Program-made: the position numbers and the translations under genes | Source of the DNA: Trileptium ribeirensis | Taxonomy: Eukaryota; Nematoda; Enoplea; Enoplida; Thoracostomopsidae | Length of the DNA stretch: 64,000 nucleotides | Direction: 5' to 3' | NCBI GenBank assembly: GCA_030248225.1 | Contig: JASANE010029145.1 | Location: 1-64,000, forward strand | The notes under the pieces: generated by a model | Database searches by the model: none | What the model saw: the letters and a program-made list of their open reading frames with translations, nothing else | What the model was told of the DNA's origin: nothing | Shown here: piece by piece, positions 39,701-51,700 of the stretch | Layout: each line of letters begins with the position of its first letter | How positions within the stretch are numbered: the first letter of the stretch is position 1

Positions 39701-42700
39701 TGTGTTGTGTCGGCGACACAAAGGTGGTGCATTCATACTTCCCAACATGCCCCCATGGCCTCGTGAACGACTTTCTAAATCTAGTCCGTTTCGTTTCATA
39801 GGACTCGACTACCTCGGACCGATTAAAGTTTGCATCGGGGACAACCGCAAGAAAATGTGGGTGTGTTTATTTACTTGCTTGGCGGTGCGTGCCGTTCACC
39901 TAGAGTGGGTGTCGGATTGTAGTGCCAAGGCATTCCTTGACTGTGTAAAACGGTTCGTTTCTCGGCGTGGCGTTCCACATCAGATAATCAGCGATAACGC
40001 TCCACAGTTCCGCACAGTTAAAACGATGTTTGATAAACTGTGGCATTCTGCGCTGCGAGATGACAGTGTCCAGTCGTACGCGCCGAATAATTCAATCGGG
40101 TGGAAATTCACTACTGAACTTGCACCGCGGCAAGGCGGTGTCTATGAGCGCCTCGTTGGTTTAGTTAAGCAAGCGCTTAAGATTGCGGTAGGACGTCGAC
40201 TTTTGTCTTGGGAGGAATTGGTCACAATCATTGCTGAAGTCGAAGCGATAACGAACAGCAGGCCTATAACATATGTTTACGGCGAGTTTAATTCAGGATT
40301 TGTGTTGCGACCGATAGATTTCATCACGGATTTGTCCGCGGGTTTGCCGGAGACATCATCGGAGTTTGACACCCGGGATTTAGGTGATGCGGGGAAGCAG
40401 TTGGTTCGCTATTGGAAGCATGGCCAACGGCGGTTGGCATCGATCTGGGAATTTTGGTATCGGGAATATTTAGCCAGTCTGCGCGAACGAGGACAATCTA
40501 AGCATGTTGGGCGACGAAGCGACGTCCATGGCTCTCCGACGATAGATGAAGTCGTCCTGGTGAAGGATACAAATATGCCTCGTGGCGCGTGGAAGTTGGG
40601 TAGAGTCGTTGGCATTGTACCAAGCGGCGATGGAGCTGTGCGATCAGTTGAGGTCCGTTTACCGAATGACATTGTCATACGGCGTTCCGTGTCGCATCTT
40701 TATCCACTTGAACTTGGGACAGTACGAGACGTCAACTCTCACGAACACGAGACTCTTGTAGACAATGACGGCTTTGATGGATTTACAGAAAGTGAAGTAC
40801 AGGAAGCGGTCCGTCGCGTCGCTGCAGGTAATCTTGTAAAACATCATCCGGATGTCATCGACAACAACATGAACATCGTAGGAATGGCGAATCACTTCGG
40901 TCGCTAGTAGTAACTGCTTCGAATTTTTGTATGGGCATCATAATAATATAACATCGATGTAATAATTGTTTTATTTTGTAACTTTAATAATTTTGCCATA
41001 TTTAACCACCCAATTCGTATTTGGACATTACTATTAGAATTGTAAACCTAGCCATGCCGATGTAACAGTGTAACGATATTTTGGAAACGTTGTCGCTCAA
41101 TACGATTGAAACATCTGACTCTTACAAACTTCGCTGTCGGGAGTGTCAAGGATTGTTGATTTTTGTATTCGTTGTGCTGCCGCTTCTTTTTGTTATTACA
41201 GGAGTTCGAATTTCGAGAACTTGGCAATTGCTAAACAATGTACTTGAGCGGTCGATGTGACAGAAGTCGCGGTCGAGCAGGGTTGTGGTTCTAGGTACAC
41301 CGGGGATTGATTTCCCTGGTTTCGAACCTACACACCCGATGACTTGTTTCAGTGATTACTTAGAGTAATATTGCATCATACTAAGTGTTGGAATCGTCCT
41401 TTTCTACGATATTATTGGTGACAAAGTTATCATCGGTATCAACAGCGACAGAGGTGTCATTATCGTCAACACAGGCGGCGTCCTCTTCACCAACATCAAT
41501 CTACTTATGACATTTTGTGCGACGTAAATGCGTCTTTCGACGCTCGTACTCAAATCAGACGCAGTCGAATTGCGTCGTAGGGTATTCATTGTCGTCATTG
41601 CTATTATCTAAACGTTTCTTCCTCGAGGATTGCGCCGTGTTGCAATCTACGTCAAGTCGTTACGTCACGTCAACGGGATTAATTGCGATCGACGGTCCAC
41701 GGACATTCGGTCAGATCAACGGTGCAAATATATCACTCGATTTCGACTGGAAGTTACGACAACGATTTCGTCGGGTTAGTCCTTTGTATATTCTTCACAA
41801 CAGGGGGGGTAAAACTGGATATTTTGGCCAGTAGCACGGTAAACGTGCAGGGAACTGGTAAAAATGTTATTTGCGCTAGGAAGCGTCATTAGTTAGCTAG
41901 TTCAAACAAAAAAAATTTTCGGCTTCACGCACGCCGTAAGAGGCTGGACATCCACATAAGTCCCAAATTGACAAAAATCGTAATGACTAATTTTTCGACC
42001 TCTTTTTTTCGGGTAGTGTCGTGGCTCCGTGCTCGAAGTTATGGCCCAAGTTCTTTTCTATGCAGGATTAGTCAGGTCTACACAACATTTTTAATTGCAC
42101 GATTTTCAAATCTACTCCAATCATGGAGAGTGACAGCTGTCGATATGCCATGAACCTCAGTTTTACCCCCCCCGACCAAATTCATTTTTTGGTCGTTGCT
42201 CGTTACTTATGCATGGTACATAAACGTTGTTCATATATCATACCTGTCCCCTGGGTGCCTTTTGAAAAAATATTAACCCAGGTGCTTGCTGTTACTTACC
42301 CCAGCGCTAGGGTCAAAAGGTCGATTTTAGCACATTTGATTACCCCCCCCGACCGTTGCTAGTTAGGGGTATCGTGGAGTCAGTAGAAGTCAATTAATTT
42401 CTCTGTTATGGTTCTGTCCAATCACGAAGCGAATGGTGAAACGACCTGAGCTCTATATCGTTCCCGACCTGTTGATCTCAGGCTTTTACCCACCCCCGAC
42501 CACACTTTTACCCCCCCCCCGACCACCACCAAAATGTGGAAAAATCGAACATACGATGTTATTTCGAGGAAATTTCACGCTTGTGGTTCCTAATACATTG
42601 TGGCAATACATTTGGACGACATATGTCGCAAAATTTTTTTTGAAAAAAATTCTAAATTTACCCCCCCCCCCGACCATGGTCTCAGGCATGTACACTGGCA

Positions 42701-45700
42701 GTTGATATGGGCTGCCATTTTGTACCCTCATAGTGGAAATTGTGGTATAGAACATCTTACATACCGTTTTCAAGTTAACTATGCTGGTTAAACACGGTCG
42801 AATTGGCCATTTCCCATTTTTACCCCCCCCCCCGCCAAATTTTACCCCCCCTCCGACCACCAGCTACTTCTAGCATATCTGGCAAAGGGTATGTTTTGAA
42901 TTTTTTTGCATAACACTTCCCCCAGGCTAAACTATCGATATAAATAGCTACCGTTTATGGCCGCTTCGTTTCCATTTAATAACCGGTATAAATCGGCACC
43001 CCCGTGTTTTAAAAGTGTTAAATTTGACCCAAGAATAGGCATAAAAAGCTTAATTTTTGACATACGGAGTTCCGCATAACGTCATTTCGACCGCGCTGAC
43101 GGGCTGCACGAGATACGATCACAAAATCGAGGCTAAATGCAACCTGGAGCATACCAGAGGCCATTTTATGATACCTTGCTGAGCAGCAGGGGGTGGTAGT
43201 TGGGAAGCCATAGCATAAAAACGGTTAAAAAATTTACTATAACCACCTCAAATTAGGGATCCTTGACGTTTTTTGGTCATAGGGTGTAAAAATGAAGATA
43301 ATCGGAGCAAAAAAGTCATTAGTCATTTTTTCTGAGGCAAAAGGTCATCGTAGCGTGAAATAACCCTGCATTCCCCTCATATCAAAGCCTACGTCGATCG
43401 CACCCACAGTAAACCGATCTCTAAGACAATTTATAAACAATCACCAATAGCGTCAGCAAGTAACATTCAGCCAGCGTAGAAAAATTACCATATATCCGCC
43501 AGTAGCTTCCTCAAGCAATCCGCCAAATGTAACAATCGGAGCTAGCAGGGCAAAATACATAAAGAAAAATGACGCAACACATTGAACCGAAATCGCGTCT
43601 CGAAAATCGCTTACGAACCAAGGCTTTTTTCGTTTGATATCGGCAATTAGGCCGCCAAATAGCCTAAAAACAATCGAGATACAAAATAACAATGAAACAC
43701 AAAAATATAGTACTCGCCGCAATTATTAAATATTGCCTTAGGAGCGAGCAAGTAACCAGTTAGCAGCGACCTAACAAAAAAACGGACTATACAATTCTAA
43801 AATGAAATTTTATTTTCCCGTAAGCAAGTTGTACGTGAACAACAAGCGAGCGCCGGCTATGGAGGCCAGTACTGTAAACAGCATACAAACAATCATGCAC
43901 TAAAATTAGATAAAAATACAATTTTATTAATCAAGAAAACGATTGTAGCATTAAGTTTTTTCGCTTCATGTAATACAGTGGTCGCCACAATAATTGACTG
44001 TCGCCTAAGAAGCGAGCGAACAAAAACGAGCTAGAACATTTCAAATAAAATTTTATTTTCTCACGAGCAACTTGCGAGCGAACAACGAGCATGCAGCCAC
44101 CAATATGGCGTGTGCTGTAATGAACTGAAACTTTGTGATCAGAGTATCCAACATTCTTGGCACTTTTAATACGTATACAAATTCCGGTTGAGTATTCAAG
44201 TGTGTATGAATTGTGTTTGTTTACTCAACGTAAGGTAAAGTTATTCTATGAACAGTCCCGACCAAAAATATGTGTAATCGAAAACGATCGAAATTGAAAT
44301 CGATGGAAATTGCAATGGATCGAAATCGATCCAAATTTTTTAAATCGTAAATAAACGAAATTTTGTAAATGTGAAGTTTGTTTACTTACGCCAAAATCGA
44401 AATCCGTTGAAAATTCGTTTAGTCGAAAGCGATTGAAATTTCAATCGATTATTTTGCACTTAATTGTAGCCATGACTGTTTAGTTATGTAGTATTTCGAG
44501 GCAACCAATATTAACATTAATAATATCATTGTGCATTAGTATCATCATAGCGCTCATACGAAATTTACAATACTTAATAATGTTATGCATTCAACTGTTA
44601 CAAATAAAGATAGCAATTATACACCCACTTTCCAGTTCTTTTGAGGGCCGGATCGCTACCGTGGCCACCATCGTCATGCTCATCATCATCGTGTTTATCG
44701 CCGCCAGCTCCTTCCGCATCTTTATCGGGTGGTGCGTGAAGACGTTTTTCCTAGAATATAAGTTTGATGCTAATTTTTGCTAAGACACGTTTCTTTTGAC
44801 AGCTAAATTCGCCGTTCCAAAACCATATTTCGTTAATTTGTATCACATTTCCTTGACTTTGGATATGTAGCTCCCAAAATATCTATACATCGACTAAACT
44901 GTTAGTATTATGCTTTTAGCTCCTAAAATTACTATTATTCAGAAAGACCAGAAAAAAACTAAATTTTCATTCACTCAGGCCACAAAGAATACAAATTAAC
45001 TATAAATAAAATTAATGCTAAAAGAATAAAACGAATGAAATTGTTAAATTGGCGTAAAATAAATTTTCATAACCTGCAATGCCTATAACGTATCCAGAAC
45101 ACCAACAAAATTAATCGTTTTCACCAATCTGGATCTGGAACACATTGCGTGACATAGCATATAAAATTGGTGTCAATTTGGTAAAACGACAGATATTGCA
45201 AATTTTTATCTCAACAATAGCGAAATTTCACAATCTGCGATGCTTATAACGTAGCTATTACACACCCCTCCCAAAAAACTGATTTTCCGTCAATCTAGAT
45301 GACTTTGTGTGACATATAGTATACATAAAACTGGTCTCAAAATAATTAACTGACTCATATTGCTAAATTTAGGCCTAACACATAGATTTTAACAATACAA
45401 TAACATTTTTGATCATTTGCAGCGTATATAATATCATCCTAACTCTCAAATTTCACCAAAAACGCGTAATTTTGCTTTATCGAAGTTCCATGGCTTGATA
45501 CAGAAATACAATATTGTTCTGTATTACGGAACAAAAAATCGCACGAATAACCAAAATCCAGCCATTTCCAGATGTTCGAGAAAAATGCTATCACAAAAAA
45601 ATTTAGACTCATTTCAAATAATAGAGACCTGAAAATTGCCATGTACATAAAATGGCACAGTTCAAAAAATTATTTAACGGATTTTCGGTATTTTACTCAG

Positions 45701-48700
45701 AAAACAAATTACGCTCCAAAATGTAACCAAAACGAACGGAACGCAAAAATGATAAAAACAGCATGGGACAATTCCCCTAAGGTACCATTGAGAACAATAT
45801 AATAATTTTAAAAATGCTGAGACAGTCCGTGCAATAGGCTGTTATTTTTGCAACAAAATTTATACTGAAAGGTGCCGAACAAAAAAACATGAAAAATGTG
45901 AAATGTGCACAAAAAATACTCCTGTTACTATTGTAGTTCAGGTGCCATTTTCCAACGACTATAACTAACTTATTAATGGAGATATTCGAGTAAGTTTTTT
46001 GAATGATGAAGTGCACTAAATTGGTGTATCTAAGATGCCGATGTTGCTGAATGGTTGAAAGCAGAAAGAAAGTCATGACGAAAATTTAACATTTGAGAAA
46101 TGCAAAAGACAATGGTTAATAAACCTACAAAGGTAAATTAAAAAAAAACTGTTGTTTCCCAAAAGATGGAATAGTAAAAATTAAATTTACCGCAACGCAA
46201 TAGCTTTTTTGCTAAGCTGAAAAACACACTTCTTAAAATATCTTCTGAGGCCAGTAGCCAGTACTAACTCAGAGTAAAGATATCGAAAAAATAAAAATGT
46301 AGACCCTAGAACTCAACTCATGAGATGGCTACCAGTATTCAGATCCCACTGTAAAAATTATAAAGAAGACGGAAACACCATGAACAATTTTCATGGAGTA
46401 CATAGGATCCCCAAAATTGTTTGAATGCACAGTGTGGCCAAATTTGGCACCGAACGAATTCTTTTGACGAGAACACTCATTTGTAAACACAATTTAAACC
46501 GTGTATTTCTAACAGTCAGTGAACCCTGGGTCATAAACAAATTCTGAAAAATCGTTGAGACAAAAATACTATAAAATGTGGGTTCTGTCTAGGGAACTCG
46601 CAAACAAGGGTTTATGGGTTCTCCCGGAGAACCAACGTTAAAATTTATAAATTCCGGCAATCCGTCCCTACCTGCGAAGGTACGTGTGACGGTGGCTCTA
46701 TACGGATGTTCGGGTCCCATTCGCCCGGCGGCAGCACCGTAACCATGTCAAGAAACTCATCAACACCATCAAGAAGGTCGCCTCGGTTGCGTGCTTTGTA
46801 CGCCACATCGTGAAATACCTAAAACAATAAACGCCGGTTAATAAAAATCTTGTTTGAGTGTAAAGATTTCTAGACAAAAAGCGGCATCAGGTTAGATTCT
46901 GATAACCAATCAAAAAGATTTACAAAAAGGCAAAGGCGGACCCAATATTTCCGACAGGTATAGTAAGCGTCACAAATTACTCTCGCATTTAAGGCGAGTC
47001 ACGAGCGAAGAACGAAAAACTAGCTCACTCAACATTTCGAAACTATTAAACTGGGCTCTCCATTCGTTAAAATTTTGCAGGGGGCGTTAATCGCCCCTCC
47101 CCTGTTTCCGAAACAGGGCCGCCCAATTTCGCCAGGGGCATTTTGCCAAAGCAAAACGGTTAAAAATCCATAGTTAGTAACACTGCTAAACGCAGTTGAT
47201 GTAGAGAAAAGCGATAATTTTGAAGCAAATTTTAACAAAATTTACGCCATTTTTGGCTTCAAGCTGAAATTCTAGTACAAATTTTGATTAAATTTTATGT
47301 CATTTGGGAGTTGCAGTGTCCTGGTCCAGTTCCTGACATGCTTCAAAGGAATATGCACATTGTTTTAATATCTTACACTCATGTGTTCGTAGATTGAATC
47401 GAAATACAGATTAGCATGCCCAAGCAGCTTTAAATGAAGTACACATCAGGTACATCAGGAGAGGAGACCGAAAGCTTTCCTTAACCTTTGTGAGGGTCTG
47501 ACCATTAAAAAGTTCTCTTAATATGTTTAAAAATGTTTCATGAATGAATTTTGGCAAATCCTATGTTTATGGCTTCAGTCATTTATTGCAAGAACGATGT
47601 TTGGCCTTGACTTTTTTTGGATGGCTGAACGAATAATGTGGTACTACACCACGACTACTAAGTTAATATGAAAAACACAATCTTTGTCTTATACCATAAG
47701 GTAAGAACAATAGTCAAGCTTTCTGAATAAATTAAAAAGCATCCATCTCTAGTTTCACGTAGAAGCCATTTAATTAACATCTAAGATTAGTAAATTAATA
47801 AACAGCTGAACAATATCTTATGATTCAAATATCTAAAATCATTCATTTGGTCCATATTTTTAACAATAAGGGAAAAACAACCACTCGATAAACTATACCA
47901 CGTTCGAGTATATCAGCAGTCAGTAGTATCATAAATCATTTTTGCTTAGATGTAGTAATATGAAGCAGCGCCAACTGCATTATTGTGTAAGTCAGACAAC
48001 TGTGTTTTCATTAATACAAAAGCGTCATTATCCACCGCCAAAACATTAATTAAAAACAAAAATTTATCATACATCGTCAGCCATCAACGTTCCCACGGCA
48101 CGTCCAATCTCCCGATACATAGAGTCATGACCAGGTGGACCCAGTAGAATGAAAATAAATCGTGTTTCAACTGGCACCTAAAATAAAATACTAGTAAACG
48201 TAATGAATTACAAAAAGTGACCGGAGCAATAGTCAAAGTACAGTACTCGCCAAAAATGACAATCGCATTTCGAGCGAGTCGCGAGCGAGTGGCTCGCTCG
48301 AGATTTCGCAACTATTTAAATTAATAGCAAATTTTATTTTTGGAATAAATTTATTTCGAGCGAGTCGCTAGCGTGTGTCGGGCGAGCGACAGTCATTTTT
48401 CGCGGGTATTGTATATTACATATGTATCTTATTTATGTATACATATACATATTTCAACTAAATATTTAATTAATTTACACTAAGTATCATGTTTTAGACA
48501 TTTGATGTCAAATCCACCTTACAAAAAGCCAGCTAGGTAAAGAATTAGCAATTTAATTAGTAATATCACCTAATTATGTAATTAATTAGTAAACATGTTA
48601 AACTCATAGAGGTTTTAAAGTCACGTATTCATTATTAGCGATATCGAAAACCCCCAAGCGCCAAAAATCAGCAATTTTAAAGTGATTTTTGATTACTTAA

Positions 48701-51700
48701 CTAATTAGCATATGTGGCCAAGTTTTAGAGCTTCAAGAATATCATATTCGTGATCAGCTTCATAGAAAATCCCCGCGTCATAGAAACAGTTAGAGAACGA
48801 ATCCTTGGCAATATCAGAATTTACAGACCGGATGATCGTAGAGTTGAAACAAGCTGAAGTTCTTGTTTCCAATATCAACGTTGCTCCAAGGATGCTGGCA
48901 AGGTATCCACAATGCGTCGTAGAGTACAGGTGAAGTTGCCCAAGTTGCAGTTAGATAAGTACGATGGTGATCCAATGAACTGGCAGCAGTTCTGGGATGT
49001 CTTCGAGTCAACCGTAGATAACCACTCAGATCTATCTGATGTGGACAAATTCAAATTATCTGAAATAATTACTCTCTGGCGACGCACTATTTATGATAGA
49101 AGGATACCGGTTGACTGCAACAAACTACTCCTCCGTTGTCGAAGCCGTGACAGAACGTTTTGGAAATCCGGAACTAGCTATATTCGCCCATTTCGAAAGG
49201 TTGTTTGAAGTTTCACCATGCGAAGATGACATACATAGGCTACACAAAAATTACAACGAATGTCAAATGCACATTCGCAATCTGGTCGCACTAGGACTGA
49301 CAGAGGACGTGTTTGGTCAAGTATTCACCCCGATCATTCTATCCAAGCAGCCGAAATCCGCTCGCATACAACTTCACAGGCAAAATGATTCTAATGCCTG
49401 GAAGTTATCCACTCTCAGGGAACTAATGAAAGAGGAAATGGAAGCTCGAGTTCTTAGTGAATGCTATTCAACCACAAAGTCTCTCTCACAAAGCAACAAC
49501 GCACTACCGAAACCAAGGCACTTCGAATTCCAGAAGCCTTACAAAGCCAGCTTATCAGATAACCGTTTTGGCGGAAATCGTAAATTCCATAGAAATCTAG
49601 GCAATAGTGAAAGATATCAAACCGTCTTGTCATCGCAAGCAAATTCCCCCGTGTCGTGCACGTACTGCAGAAGCAATCACTACGCTGATAAATGCTCAAA
49701 ATTTACAACCATAACTGCGCGAAAAGAGCAACTTCAAGGCAAATGTTTTGGATGTTTATATAAGGGTCATAGCTTCAAGGCATGCCCACGTAAACGAAAA
49801 TGTTATTACTGCAAAACAGGACTCCATCACAGCAGCCTATGTCCCCGGCAATTCCAGAGTGGCTCCACTAAGAGAGATTCCAAAATGCCAAACACATTGA
49901 ATCAGTTACGAGGTACCCCTGCTGCTGCAATGTTTTCTAGCGCCACCCATGTACAACTTCAAATGGCGATGATTCGGTAGCAAAACTCGGGAGTCAAAAA
50001 CGAACAACTCCGACGTATCAAAGGACAATGATTAGTATCCCAACTATAACTATAGAAGAACATGTTGACATAACAACACTGTTCATGGATACAATCAGCT
50101 GTCCTATTCAAAAGTTTCCAATGTCGGTTGAACAACATCCGATTTTGAACCAGGACCCCCTAGCTGATCCACCGTGCCAATCAACAGAATACGTGAACAT
50201 TGATTTACTCATTGGTGGTGACTACCATAATAAGTTTATTGGAACTGAGCGTGTTTATTTAACAGACGATCTACATCTCCTTGGTTCCAAGCTCGGCTAT
50301 ATCATCTCGGGAAATGTAGAAGCATCGGAAACGATGACATCGGTGGTTGTAATGTTTCGCCAATCTTCATTCACACATTCCCGGGCATCATGACGATATA
50401 AACCGATTTTGGGGCTTGGAAGATGTTGGTGTCAAAGACAATCCAAACGACACAGAAATGATGATAGAGCACCCTTGCAGTTTCAAAATACAGTGTGCCT
50501 TCGAAATGGTCGGTATGAAGTTTGCTGGCCATGGAAATGTGATGATCCTAAATTGCCCATGAATTACGGTCTAGCACATGCAAGATTGAAATCATTAACG
50601 CAACCATCACAATCTGATCCGAAAATTCTAACAGAATATGATTTGGCTACACGTGAACAATTGAATAAGAAAGTCGTCAAATTAGTCGACCCATCAGAAC
50701 ACACAGAAAACCTCATCCACTATATACCACACCACTGCGTCTTCAAGACAGACAAGTCAACAAAGTTCCGGATAGTCTATGACGCATCTGCCAAGGTGAC
50801 GAAGTCCAAAAACAGTTTGAACGACTGTTTGTTACGAGGACCAGTCATATTGGCCGATTTATGCGGAATGCTCACCCGCTTTCGAATAAATCGGATTGCT
50901 TTAACCTGTGACGTAGAAAGGGCATTTCTACAGGTCGGAATTCAGTCCCATGACAGAGATGTCACGCGTTTTTATGGGTGAAAAACACACAACTGCCTGT
51001 GACCACATCAAACATCATGACATTTCGATTCACGCGCGTCCCGTTTGGTGCGGTTTCAAGTCCGTTCTTACTCGGAGATGTAGTGCGACATCACCTCGAT
51101 CAACAGAAATCCAAAATTGCCAGCGACATAAAGTCTAATCTCTATGCTGACAATGTATTGGGTGGCACCCACATAACATCTGAAGCTTTCAATTTTTATA
51201 CGGCTGCGAAAGAAATGTTCAATCAAAACTCAATGAATCATCGTGAGTGGCATACCAACTCGAGGAATTATTACATGAAGGATATTGAGACAGCAAACAA
51301 AGGATCCACGACAACACCCAAAGTTCTAGGCATGCAATGGGACTGTGTGGTGGACAACTTAACATGTTGTGGATGTCGCTTTTCCGACGAGGTCAATACC
51401 AAACGCAAGTTGTTGCAATGCGTATCTACGATCTATGATCCGTGTGGCTTCTTTTGTCCGATAACAATTCGTGGCAAACATCTGATTCAAAGACTTTGGG
51501 TAGTAAACCAGGCGTGGGAAGCTCCTGTTCCGAACGAGGTGACCGATGCGTTTCAAGAAATCAAAGAAGACTTGAAAGCCATTTCATCTGTTAAAATATC
51601 AAGGTGGGTACAGTTGAATCCAGACGAACTCGACCACTGCGAATTCCATTGCTCCTGCGACGCATCTGAAATTGCATATGCCGCCGCATGTAACCTTCAT

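Larger units (their letters stand above)
31877..43488. other. intron 6 of the SLC4 gene, the longest (11.6 kb)
   Basis: Contains a GC-rich patch, a perfect hairpin, the 3' part of a LINE, a PWWP-like frame, a BEL/Pao element, minus-strand acidic frames and copy 3 of the TGGGTCATTTCACG element. 31877-32600, 34101-34920 and 35360-36500 show no recognised gene; 34680-34730 is a TATA microsatellite. Confidence 0.75.
43664..44628. other. intron 5 of the SLC4 gene
   Basis: Short intron (965 bp) with two CAGTACTCGCC-family elements and a TCGAT-rich repeat. Nothing else is recognisable. Confidence 0.85.

Noticed and set aside
41280..41345. tRNA-like text with GGTTTCGAACC
   Set aside because: Acceptor and anticodon stems do not pair and the A box is poor. 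Chance B-box resemblance.
42486..42860. 124-codon Gly-rich frame ([12 protein letters not shown]) on the minus strand
   Set aside because: Produced by the C runs of the repeated element; no relation to a real Gly-rich protein.
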